A DNA stretch of 64,000 bases from Certhia americana (lineage: Eukaryota > Chordata > Aves > Passeriformes > Certhiidae). Positions within the stretch are counted from its first letter, which is position 1. Each line of letters starts with the position of its first letter. Of the stretch, positions 1-10,013 are shown piece by piece. Below the pieces are notes generated by a model. The model had not been told where the DNA came from, ran no database searches, and saw nothing but the letters and a program-made list of their open reading frames with translations. The stretch is from the NCBI GenBank assembly GCA_018697195.1, contig CM031878.1, forward strand, positions 1,659,860 to 1,723,859, in the 5' to 3' direction. Both the position numbers and the translations under genes were made by a program.

Positions 1-2240
1 GTCAGCAAAACCAGTTCTTTTACCTCCCGAGTATTTCCTTTCTGATGCACCCTCACTAATGAACTATGCATTCTGCTTGCCTTTTAGAGCTCTTAAAAAC
101 TATTTTATCAATTTTTCATGAATTAATTTTTCCTTTTGAATTTATGTAGCTCTTTCTTCCCAGATTGGTTCCAAAGGTAGGACTACTCTAAAGAATATCT
201 TGAATCAGTGTAAATTGTTCATGTTTCTTTAAGCAGTTCCAATCCTCTCATAACTGCATTATAGTTCACAAACTCTGAAGCCGACCAGTTCTGTGGGTTC
301 CTGCTGCTATTACTTCCATGGACCTCTCCCATCTTACCAATGCATTATCCTGAATGCCTCTTCCCAGCTACCACACTGGGGATTATCTGGAAACATTCCC
401 TTACGTTATGGCAAAGGCTAATCTTCCAAATCCTCTTATTTTTGTTTGTGGTTAAGTTATCAGATCCACACATTATGTTCCAATTCATCCTAGGTTCCCC
501 AGAAAGGAACTGGGATGGGTTCAGAGATTAGATGTGATAATCTCTATTAAATTGTTTTGGTAGTCATTAAAACAACCCCCTAGTTCCCTATTTTAGTATT
601 CGGGCTCTTAACACTGTTGGCTTGTTGACAAGAGCCCTGTTCTTATGTCATGTGGAGTGTTGTATTTTATTTTCATGTAATGTTAACTTTGAGCTTCTTC
701 TATTAACAAGCTGCAGCTGCAATCGCTTGGAGGATGTTGGCCTCCCCTTGCCACTGGATCCAGCAGTTTAGAATAAATACGCCAGGTTTTTTACAGTCTC
801 CCCATTTCTGAGTTAACACCCCATAAGCACCCCTCCTACCGCTAATAATAAGTCGAAGTCGCTTCTTAACATCGGGTAGGTCAGGACTGGGTTGTAGACA
901 GCTTTCTTTTAGGACTTTGCAGCTGTTATTCATTCTTTCTCTGTCCATATGTACAGGATCTGAGGTGGACATGTTTTTCATAGAGGAACTTTACAACACT
1001 CTGAGTTACTGCTCTATCTAAGTTTGCAGTACCCTACCAATCCCAGTAGCCTTATAACATCCTTTTGGTTTGTGGAGCCCAATGGCTAGATTCCCCGTAA
1101 CCTCTCTGGGTTATTTTTTTATTACCCTCTCCGATTAGGTGCCCTAAAAATTTTACTTTAGGTTCCACAAATTGTAATTTGTTTTGGGACACTTTTAGTC
1201 TTGTTCTCTAAAAAGTTTAAAAGTTTAATGCTGGTGGTTTTACTTGTCTTACTTCTCCTGATATACACAAATATCCACATACTTGTAGAATTTGTACCCC
1301 ATTTTTTAACAAATGTTCTACCAATACTTTTCTAGAGATTGCCCAAAGGGTTTAGGAGATTTGTACACCCTGGGGAAGGCGTGTCCATCCTAATTGCGTT
1401 TCTCTTTTGGGTAATGGGATCTTCCCATTCAAAAGCGAACCCGTCTCTGCTCTGCTCTGCCAGAGGACATGCACAAAAGGCATCTTTTAGTCTATGGTGG
1501 TAAACCATGATGGTACATTGGTCACCGGCTAAGGAGTGGTAGGATCTGAACCACGGATGTCTCGTGTGGTTCTTTATTGACCTTCTCGAAATCCGGATAA
1601 GCGGTGAGAGTACCATTCAGGCTTTCTCACTGACCAGAATAGGGGTTTGTTATGTGGCGAATGCATGTTTCCCAGATTCTCTATTTAGCCGTTTGATTAT
1701 CAGGGATTAATTACCTCCCTCCCCTTGGGTGGAATAGGGTATTGCTTCCTCACTGTGGCATATTCTCTCATTCAACTGTGATGGGTATTCTTAAGAGCCC
1801 CCTCTGCCCTTGCCCAGCACATCTTGTGGTTGTCTCTTCTGAAATCAACACTGTGCAGCCTCATTAACTTTACAACCATCTTCCCATCTTCTGGATACTC
1901 AACGCCTAGACCAGACCTGAAGGTCTCTTCCCAGAGATTACTTCCAATTGGGCAGGGTAAAGAGATATACCTTGCATTGTATTGATTCACCTTGTTATCT
2001 CAACATTTTGAACTATAGGGGCTTGAAGGGTTTCCTTCTGCCCCTAGTACCTCACAGTCTTTTTTCCCAAAGTTAACTCTTGGCAAATATAATACTAGAC
2101 CTTTCAGCTCCAGGATCTATCAAAAACTCCAGTATCCTCCCCCAATGGACCCACTCAAAAATTTCCAAGGGCTACTGTCGATGTTTCATAGGGTCCCCCA
2201 CAAGGTTAGAGCCCTGACACCTCCTAATCAATCCCTTTAG
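1..2240 (-). pseudogene. Retroviral pro-pol remnant (protease, reverse transcriptase, possible RNase H)
   Basis: Going down the minus strand, protease is marked near 2090-2125 by LIDPGAERSS, the retroviral aspartic protease active site with Pro where Thr or Ser is usual. Reverse transcriptase follows at about 1616-1060. The segment 1332-1490 has LKDAF, PLAEQS and FAFEWEDP. At 1256-1289 the YxDD box reads YVDI in one frame. At 1126-1180 the segment after the palm reads FVEPKVKFLGHL. In the LKDAF frame Arg stands where the first catalytic Asp belongs, next to a frameshift. A weak RNase H-like stretch lies at 703-981. Bases 1-700 should be the rest of pol but are too degraded for me to read. No enzyme activity is expected. 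Confidence 0.85.
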
Positions 2241-2244
2241 ACTT

Positions 2245-4130
2245 TCTCCACCAAATACTGTTCACCTAGCAGATGACTCCTCTAACTCCCGATTCTTACA
2301 GTCACTCCTGAGGTGATCCAAATTCATACAATAAAAAGCAAGTCTTTCCCCTGAGTTTTCCAGTCTCTCCAAAATCTCTCCTCATATTTTTGTAATTCAT
2401 CTCTTCTCCACTCGATTTCAGCGGCTGACTGAAAGTGGCCTCACCCCTATCAATACCAGCACTCTCCCTGCGCTATGGTACTATACTTCTGGCTTGGCTT
2501 TTGCTTTTTCCTCTTCTTTCTTAAATACACCTAAGGGCCTCCTTAACAAATCATTTATGCTCTTTTTGCCAATATCTAGTTTTCTAATTTCCTTCGGCTA
2601 TCTGGCAATGATTCTGAACAAATTGAACTTTCAATATCACTTGCCCCTCAGGACCTATCAGGCGTCAATATAGAATATAAATGAAAATTTCTCTGAGGCG
2701 CTTTAGCAAGTCGCGGGGGTTTCATCCTTTTCTTGGACCGCATCAAATGCAATTTTACATTACTCCCCCGGGGCACAGGACCTTTAATTCCCATAACTAT
2801 TCAGGGACGGTAATCCTTCATGTTTTGCCGCCTCTTTCTTCATTAGGGTTCCAGTTTGGTTCTTACTAGAGGATCTTATTGGTCCACTGGGGGTCCAATC
2901 TATTCTCCACTCCCAACCCTCATTCCTGCTGCTCTTATCAGTCCACTTCCTCTGCAGAGGAATAGTATATTAAGATTAGTTAATTCACCCCAGGTCGTAA
3001 TGTTGGGCACCAGAAATTGATCTATCTGGTCAGCTCATGCCTACGGATCTTCTACCACCTGATTCACGAGTCCTTCTTAAAACCCCTCACCTCAGGGCAG
3101 TTTTAAAGGAGCATTTACAAAGCCTACTCCTCCATTTCATCCTCAATCGGTACTTCCCGGAGAGGGTTACAACCTCTCTGCCTTGGTTGTTTTGACTTGT
3201 GTGGCAGTATGGGCCATCGAGGAACTCATGGGAGAAGGTTTACGGAAAATATTTATCATTAGAAAGGGGTACATGACAGTGGGAACGGTTAACTCTCGGC
3301 ATAGGTATTTCAGCCGACTTCCAGCTGTAGTCCCAAGGGGCACTCTGGGAATCACAGGCCATAACTTTGAGCAAGATTTGGAGTGTTAGGAGGGAAGGCG
3401 GCAGGGGACTTGCAGTAGGCATAGGAGAAGTATGGAGCCTAATATCTCAGGGTAGATATGAGGGTTCTACCGGAGGGTTACACGGGATATACCAGGTGGG
3501 GGACAGGTTACAGGAAAAATAGAGGAGGGTCGGTAGTGGAATTACAGCAGGTATAGGGAGGTTTAAAGAACTTATAATATCCATGGGATGAGGGTTAAGG
3601 GTTTTCTGGGTAGTATGCTGAGGTGCAGGTTGCTTGTTCAATGGAGGGCCTGGTGGCAGGGTTGGGTAGAGAGGAGGAAGGCATAGGGTACAAAGGAGTA
3701 GGTGGGGGTAGATTTTCTTCAAAGGGGATCCCACTCCTCTTTTTGGGCTGTTCATCCGTTGTCTTACTTCCAGTTTTTCACTGGTAGGCTTACAAATTTT
3801 ACCTCCTTCTCAACATTCGTAGCATTCCACCAACAAGCTGCTACTTCAATTTTCCAAATCGGATCGTCCTGCACCCTCAAAATTGAATCAGGCTGCTGGC
3901 ACATCCAGATATCTTGGGTTCCTACCCATGGAACATTTCCTGGTAGATCAACTTTGGCTCAAACCTCTAAACAAAATGAATAATCCTGATTTTATCCAAC
4001 TTTTTAGTTCCTTCATAACTCTCCCATTTATTAATAACACCCTCAGGGGGCTATGGGGAGTGTATGTTCGTAACTCTTCTTTTCCTACTGTTTTTCATTT
4101 TTTACTTGAGCTTCTGCTTTAAATTCCATG
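2245..4130 (-). pseudogene. Retroviral gag remnant (matrix-like, p12-like, capsid, nucleocapsid)
   Basis: On the minus strand a proline-rich open stretch at 3447-3755 carries LYPTL (3657-3671). This matches the LYPxL late-domain motif that recruits ALIX for budding and sits in the p12-like part of gammaretroviral gag. At about 2540-2720 broken frames resemble the C-terminal end of capsid. At about 2290-2335 a zinc-knuckle core YC-x4-H-x4-C is visible; its leading Cys is out of frame because of a one-base shift in a T run. The segment 3780-4130 is matrix-like only by position. Several stops interrupt the frame. Confidence 0.78.
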
Positions 4131-4199
4131 TGTCTAATCCAACTGCAATGTACTAAGTCCCTGTGATGAGTTATCTGCCTTCACCTCGAGTCATTAACT

Positions 4200-4600
4200 C
4201 ACTGGGCAAGTCTGGGTGCTCTTGGCCTTATGCTCAAGCCTCAGCCCCCTTGCCCCAGAGCAAGGAACCAAGTCATGAGTGTCTGGCATTATGCCTCAAC
4301 TCCAGCCCCTTGCCCACACCGACAGTCATGAGTGCTCTTGGCCTTATGCCTCAACTCAGGACCCCTTGCCCCACGGACAAGTCTGAGTGCTCTGGCCTTA
4401 TGCCTCAACCCAGCCCCTTGCCCCACCGGACAAGTCTGGGGCTTCAGGCCTTACGCCTCAACCCAGCCCACTTGGCCCTCAAGACACAGCCTGGGTGCTC
4501 TCGGGACGTATGCCTCAAACCCAGCCCACTTGTCCACCAACCCAGCGTCCAGGGCCTTATATGGTGTCACTCAAAACTACCCCAAGCCCTCACCCGCCCA
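4200..4600 (-). repeat. Tandem repeat in the retroviral leader, unit about 49-61 bases
   Basis: The word GCCTTATG, or a one- or two-base variant, recurs at about 4225, 4286, 4341, 4395, 4448, 4505 and 4554, each followed by CTCAA..CCAGCCC and a CCTTGCCCC-like block in most copies. That is roughly six to seven diverged copies. The repeats lie in the untranslated leader between the primer binding site and gag. They generate overlapping plus-strand open frames (4163-4773) with repeating peptides that are not genes. Confidence 0.85.
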
Positions 4601-4730
4601 AGGGCCTAACCTGGGGGCTGCACGCAACTCACTGTTTCCCTAAATCCCGGCGGCCCAGGGGGATGCGTTGTCACACACACTACCCCAAGTTCTCACACCC
4701 CGAGCCCACCTTGGGGGATGCACGCCAAAT
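4566..4730 (-). repeat. Second direct repeat in the leader, about 104 bases apart
   Basis: Two copies share ACTACCCCAAG, then CTCAC, then a GGGG..TGCACGC block, at about 4575-4625 and 4680-4730. They adjoin the shorter tandem array and suggest that the leader grew by repeated slippage or unequal exchange. Confidence 0.65.
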
Positions 4731-5079
4731 CCACGCTATCTCCCCGAGTGCCCGGGTGGTTTCTAATAGCTAACCATAGAGGGGTCTCAGTCCGCTCTTA
4801 CACCGCTTCCGACCCCGTTCCCGGTTCCGGCCCCTGGCGGGAGTCCGGAACGCTGGGGGTTCTAGGGAAGGGTCCTCATCGCCTCGGGGGTCGAGCTGCC
4901 GGCCCCCGCTCCACACACATCACTCACTCGGCCTCTCTCCCGCCGCCGGTTGCCTCACACATCCGGCGCTCCTCTGTGCCGCGATCCTCTGATGATCTCG
5001 CGTACCGGGGCTTACCAGCTGCTCCCGAGGATCCCTGAAGCAGGCGGCCGCCTGTCCGGGGGCCTCTTCGGGCGTGGTT

Positions 5080-5098
5080 ATCCCGGGAGCGGGCCCCA
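5080..5098 (-). other. Retroviral primer binding site, proline-tRNA-like
   Basis: Directly next to the LTR edge, separated by one base, the minus strand begins TGGGGCCCG and ends CGGGAT. This is close to the proline-tRNA class of primer binding site, though not exact. The position beside the LTR is the main evidence; the tRNA assignment is tentative. Confidence 0.65.
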
Positions 5099-5099
5099 A

Positions 5100-5737
5100 T
5101 GAAGAAAAGGGCAGGAGTTTTTCTCTTTTTTTAAGCCTTTATTAGTGATCAGCTCGACCGGTGGGGGGCCCGACGGGTCGAGCACACACCAGCCGCTGCT
5201 CCCAGATGTTGGCACACAGGAGGAGGGAAAGCCCGCTTTGTCCGAAGGAATGCAGGCAAGTTGGGGCTTCTAGCCTCACGTGAGCACCGAAGACGATGAG
5301 GGGCTCGTTGGTATAGGTGTCTATCTCGGCCTGGTACTATGCATTAGGGGCACCGGCGAACTCAGCTCTTGCGTGTATGCTCCTTGAGGTTTTGCTCAGA
5401 GTAGTGTGCTGTTTTATTGTTCTATGATTACGTTGTTTTGTGGTTTTGGTGAGTCCGATTAGGCCAAATCCCCTATTTGCATATAGTCAGCGTGCGCTAA
5501 GGACGTCTGGGGCAAGCAGCCCCCATAGCCGTCGAGGGGTCACAAACTGTAGCTTCCGCGGGAGGATTCTGGGGAACATGGGGATACAAAATGAAAACTG
5601 GCAAACACAGACTAGGTAAAAACGGGAACAATTGGGAAAACAACTTTTAACAAGATTGGTAACAACATACCCACACACATTAAACAAACTAACTCTTACT
5701 GAAGAAGAACAAAACAGGGGGGAATTTGTTTATCACA
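5100..5737 (-). repeat. 5' long terminal repeat of the endogenous retrovirus
   Basis: On the minus strand it starts TGTGATAAAC (5737 downward) and ends TTCTTCA (to 5100), giving the TG...CA termini of an LTR of about 638 bases. A TATA-like ATATAG/CTATAT lies at about 5481-5486, overlapped by an octamer ATGCAAAT at 5475-5482. An AATAAA follows at 5413-5418, giving a short R and a U5 of about 300 bases. A second AATAAA is at 5138-5143. Several CpG sites remain. With a single LTR in view the edges rest on the termini and the neighbouring primer site. Confidence 0.8.
5475..5487 (-). promoter_or_regulatory. LTR core promoter: octamer motif overlapping a TATA-like box
   Basis: The minus strand reads CTATATGCAAAT, so the POU-factor octamer ATGCAAAT directly abuts a TATA-like sequence. 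It lies about 65 bases upstream of the LTR poly(A) signal at 5413-5418, the spacing expected for a U3-R junction. Transcription from here would run leftward, antisense to LOXHD1. Activity is inferred, not shown. Confidence 0.45.
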
Positions 5738-6603
5738 GGTCTAATTTGGTTGCTGCCTCATGGTAGAGGTGAAATTCCCATGCATCCAGCATTGTAAGAA
5801 AACAATTTTGTCCTTTTCCAACCCAGCAGACTGGTTAGAGGAGTTTATTCACGCTTGAGTGACAACACTAGCTTCATGCAAAAGGTCTCGGAGGAGGAAA
5901 TGGGAGGGTGGAGGGGAAAGGCAGATGCTACCCTGGAAGCTACAAGGAAATTCCATTCTGGCAAGCAAAATCGCTAGGATAGAATGTTTGAAGGCCTTTG
6001 TACACTGTGCTTTCGCAGAGCACTGTGTGGTGCAGGGCTGTGCTGCATGGACAGCACTGACAGTGCAGCACCCTGCTGCTCCAGTCATCCCCCTCCTCCT
6101 GCTGTTTCACCTCTTCTTTGTCCACCATGTGCATGAAGCTGCAAAAGTGGGAATAACAGAACAGAGAGCTGTAGCTGTAATCCAGACTGGGAATTTGTGC
6201 AACCAGTTGGTCACCATATTATTCTGAGGAGCAGGACCAAGGTCTTCTTTGCTCTGTCTTGCCTCTGTTTAAGTTTTCAGGGCCAAGGGTCCTGTGCTGC
6301 CGAGCAGCAGAATATTCAAAGTCCCTTTCCCAATCTATCTTGCCAGTGTGGTGGTTTACTGCCCGTTCCACGGGATTGAGCAAACCTTCAATGTGGGAAC
6401 TGGCGGATGAAGATTGAAGGGACGGGTCTCATTAGAGAGGGACTCTACGAAATGCTCGCTGCGCCAGGGAAAAGGGCCTGAAAAGTAGGGAAGTGAACCA
6501 GGAGCCTCTCTGGACCATCACCCCTCCTCCCACAAGCAATGCCCCCTGAGTGTCACGGGGTGCATGGTATAGCCAGGGTAAAGTTCAGTGGATTCATTCA
6601 AGG

Positions 6604-7055
6604 ATCATAGAATGGTTTGGGTTTAGAAGGGATATCTGATTTCAAACTCCTGCATGGCAGGGACACTGCCATCTTCCGGATGTCCAAGCCCTGTCAGTCC
6701 TGTCCTTGACATTGTAAAGGGTACAGGGGCAGCCCAGTGCTCTGGGCACCCTGGCAAGGGCATGCCCACCCTCCCGACAGCAATTCCTGCCCAATAGCCC
6801 AGCTGTGACTGCTCTGGCAACTGGCAAGACCAATTACCCTGGTGATGTCCCTCAGCCCGTGTCCCCAGTGCCTGTGCAGCTCTCCTGGAGCCACTTAGCC
6901 CTGCCAGGGGCTGCCAGATACCGGCAGCCTTCTCTTGTGGCAGGGGAGCACCCCCAGCTCTGCCAGGCTGGTCCAGGCACAGGGGGCGGCATCCAGCCTG
7001 GCAGCAGATCTGTGGCTCCTCTGGGCTGGCTCCAGCAGTTTGACATCTTCAGTTG
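6604..7055 (-). mobile_element. CR1 LINE 3' fragment
   Basis: The plus strand opens with ATCATAGAATGG, the reverse complement of the CR1 tail. It continues with the CR1 block also seen at 39.0-39.5 kb (GCAATTCCTGCCCAATAGCCC, then CCAGCTCTGCCAGGCTGG). It is 5'-truncated, as is usual for CR1. Confidence 0.85.
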
Positions 7056-7864
7056 CTGGGGCAGAGTTTCGGCTTTTAAAATATAGCTTTAGGGGAGTAT
7101 AAAATCAAACTCCTACAATATTTTGAAGAATTATACTCGTTTCCTTAAGGTCCACTGGACTTAGGGCTGCCTCAGACATGATCCTACCTTTGCAGACACA
7201 CCAGGCTGTGTTGCTCATCACTAGAGAATCAAAGCTTTCTTATCCTAGATGGAAACAAAACCTAAATATAATAATGAGTCAAATCTAGCAGGAGGGGGAA
7301 TGGGAAATAAAAGAAAATTCTTCCAGCTGACTTCACCTGTTTTTATTGCTGACTTTAGAGAAACAACAGGTCTTAGCCCTGTCCAGCTGCTAAACGTGCC
7401 TCCCGAGGCAGGCGTGTGCTGGATGTGGAGACTTTTCCCCAGAGGGAGGCAATGGCACAATTTTTTGGGAGGAGGAGCTGCCTGCTGTGCCATGTCCATC
7501 CATCCCCACACGCTCCAGCACCAGCCTGGTTCTGCACCAAGCCAAACTCATCTCGCCGGTGCCCATGTGTAAACAGAATATTTTAATTAGGATAATAGGC
7601 TCGGTTTAATCCGAGAGTGCTTCGGGTGGGCTCCTGCTTAAACAGCAGTTCATTTGAATAAGCTTTATCTAAATGTTAGTCAGTGTTGTAACCACATTGC
7701 ACCTCCGACACAGTCCATTTAGCTAAACAATCTGCAACCTTTAACCCCCCCATTATCAACTCTGATTGTTATTGACAGGCTAATTCCCTCACCACTGCAG
7801 TGCAGGAGATAGACAGAGAGCATTAGCCTTGAGAAATCTGTGACCTTTAGCTGCCAGATTATAG

Positions 7865-7945
7865 AAGTGTAAGACCTGGAGTTAGAAAAGACCTATTATG
7901 TCATCTCGCCTATCTCCCTGTGCACACAGGACTGTCCCTTTCTGT
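7865..7945 (-). mobile_element. Possible ancient CR1 remnant
   Basis: The stretch around AGAAAAGACCTATTATGTCATC, then CAGGACTGT, resembles the reverse complement of old amniote CR1 3' ends. It is short and diverged, so it could be chance similarity. Confidence 0.4.
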
Positions 7946-9852
7946 AGAGATGATCAAAGCTGGGTTGAAGCTCACTTGGGGTATCCATGGAGAAACGTCT
8001 CCCAGCACAGCATCCAGAAGCTGCTCCCACAGCAGATTGCAGCTCCATATGTAGCTCGTATTTATTCTGTGTTATTTTTTTCTTTAATTCCCTCCTCTCC
8101 TTATCTTGAATGTTATCCTGGAAACTGTTGTGCCAGGTCTTGTCCTCCCTGGTGTTTGTGCCCTGGGGAATATTTGCTCTGGCTCTGAGAATTTCCAAAG
8201 TGCCTGGATACCTTGATGTGAAAGGATGGGAACCCGGGGGATGAGCACAGCAAGCCCTGGGAGGATGGTGATGGGTATTTGTGGAAATGCTTTGCCTTCC
8301 CCAGCAGCTGTAGCCCTAGCTCAGCCACAACTCCCCCTGTGTGGTTTCTCCCTGACAGCCCTCTATCAGCATTTAATCCTGGTACAAGGTCCCATTTCCC
8401 CCTCTGTGCATGCTTCACTCCTCCTTTCCCTCAGCAAGAGGTCAGGGAGGCCAAACCAGACAGATGAGAGAAATCTTTGGTGTCTGAATTGCACTTGCAA
8501 CTTTCCCCAGGGAGAACACGCTTCTCCATCACATGCCATCCAGAGATTTTGCTTCATTTCTGCTCATCTAAAACTTGCTGGTGCTTTTCAGAGAGGAGTG
8601 GTCATGAACATTTTGTATATTATTAAAACAAGGGCAAAACTTTTTCTGAGAGATTCCTCTTCCCCTCATTTTTTTTTTTTTCAGTAGTTCTTGCCTCTTT
8701 TTTATACAGTCAAACACTGAGTAGACCAGTAAAAATCTAATTTATATGCATGCCATCATATTTTTATATTCCATTCTGGGCTCTGAAGGTCAAGCCGTGC
8801 TAGTGTGGGCTTGGGCATACTGAAAGGGTTAGCAATTCCCTCATTAAGATTTGTTAATAATTCAGCTGATGTCTGAGTGAGGAAGGAAGGCTGTTCCCTC
8901 TCCTGTAGGTGCTTCAAGGCCTGCAGAAGGGACACACATTATTGTCAATAAAGTATGGAGATGAGGGGCACTTTAGAGGAAGTAATGTCACCCTTATATA
9001 GGCAACAATATTCTGATATGAAAACTGTTGAAAAGTTGCTGCAGGTGGACTGGAATTATTGGTTAAAATGTTGGGTGAAGACTTGAGATAAAAACCTTGC
9101 AGATTGGTCACAATCTTAGGGTATGTCATGTAGTATAAAAAAATAGTACTAACTGAATTTGTGTCAAATCTGAACATTTAAATAATTTAAGAACCTTTGG
9201 AAAATATCTTTACACTTCTCTAAGCATATTTGTCCCACATGATGCAGCCTCACTAGGGATGGACACCTGAGAGGGCTTTGAGATAGCCTGCTCTGCAAGA
9301 AGCATTTTTGGGATAATTAGTCCAGTCTCTGGAGGCTCATTATCTCAGGATGAGGTGATAACAAGTCTGTGTCCTATCCCTCCTTGTTCCAGACACAGAT
9401 CAGACAAGTTTTTAGGACGTGCATTGCACTGTGCACAAGTAACTGGAGAGTCCTTCTCACTGACAAAAGGAAAGAAGAATATTTCTCTGACTTTATGGTC
9501 TTTGAAGCTTGAGTTGTAGGTATTTGGGAAGTGAACTGAAACTACAGGGTTGGGTCATACTGCTACATTACCCTGCTAGTAGTAGAACAGGAGAATATGG
9601 TTCATCTGAAAAGAGGTTGTTTAGGTTTTTCTTGTTTTCTTTTAAATGAAATCACAGAATTATATTTCCAATCTTATTCCTGCACATCATGAAGCAGCTG
9701 ATCATGTTTTTGCAGAGAAGGATGAAAGGTGTTTGTCTTTCTTCATCCTACCCTCTCTACCTACCAGAGAAAACAGTGATGATTATGTTTTTCACCAGGT
9801 CACATTATAAAAATTAGTTTTTAAAACAAGTATCTTTAACCTTTCTTTCTAG

Positions 9853-10013
9853 AAAACCCCTGGTCTCTGTGGATTTGGACAAGTGACATTAAAAATGCAG
9901 GAACAGATGCCACCATCTTCTTCCAGATTTATGGAGACAAAGGGAAGTCAGATGAGATGAAGCTAGACAACAATTCAGATAACTTTGAAACTGGACAGAC
10001 TGACAAATTCATG
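9853..10013 (+). CDS. LOXHD1: LOXHD1 exon 1 of window: PLAT A, N-terminal half
   Basis: The acceptor TTTCTTTCTAG precedes it and the donor GTATGA follows. It starts inside a codon (one base comes from the previous exon, outside or far upstream) and ends on a full codon. The encoded segment begins [19 protein letters not shown] and contains the loop NAGTDATIF and [10 protein letters not shown]. It is the first half of a PLAT domain. No upstream partner exon was found in the window. Confidence 0.95.

Larger units (their letters stand above)
1..5737 (-). mobile_element. Decayed class I endogenous retrovirus, 5' part, antisense to LOXHD1
   Basis: Read on the minus strand, the order is LTR, primer binding site, leader, gag, protease, reverse transcriptase, as in a simple gammaretrovirus-like provirus. 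Each block is supported by its own motif: LTR ends TG...CA, a gag late-domain motif LYPTL, a damaged CCHC knuckle, a protease active-site motif DPGA, and reverse transcriptase motifs. All coding parts are interrupted by stops and frameshifts, so it cannot encode a working virus. The downstream half (integrase, env, 3' LTR) should lie left of base 1; I could not recognise integrase in 1-700. The first host bases after the LTR begin GGTC at 5738, the expected target duplication; its partner is outside the window. The orientation is opposite to the host gene. Confidence 0.88.
5738..9852. other. Intronic or upstream DNA without a recognised exon
   Basis: The stretch lies between the retrovirus and the first visible LOXHD1 exon. 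It contains a minus-strand CR1 (6604-7055), a possible ancient CR1 piece near 7865-7945, a T run at 8670, and unique sequence. I looked for PLAT signatures (GTDA, GHD, RWL) and found none. It is probably one large intron, because exon 1 here starts inside a split codon. Confidence 0.7.

Noticed and set aside
4163..4773. Overlapping plus-strand open frames with repeating peptides
   Set aside because: They come from the tandem repeats of the retroviral leader, lie antisense to the element and have no family match.
5859..8687. Several open frames upstream of exon 1, considered as earlier LOXHD1 exons
   Set aside because: None shows PLAT motifs or fits the phase of exon 1, and one (6805-7086) is CR1-derived.
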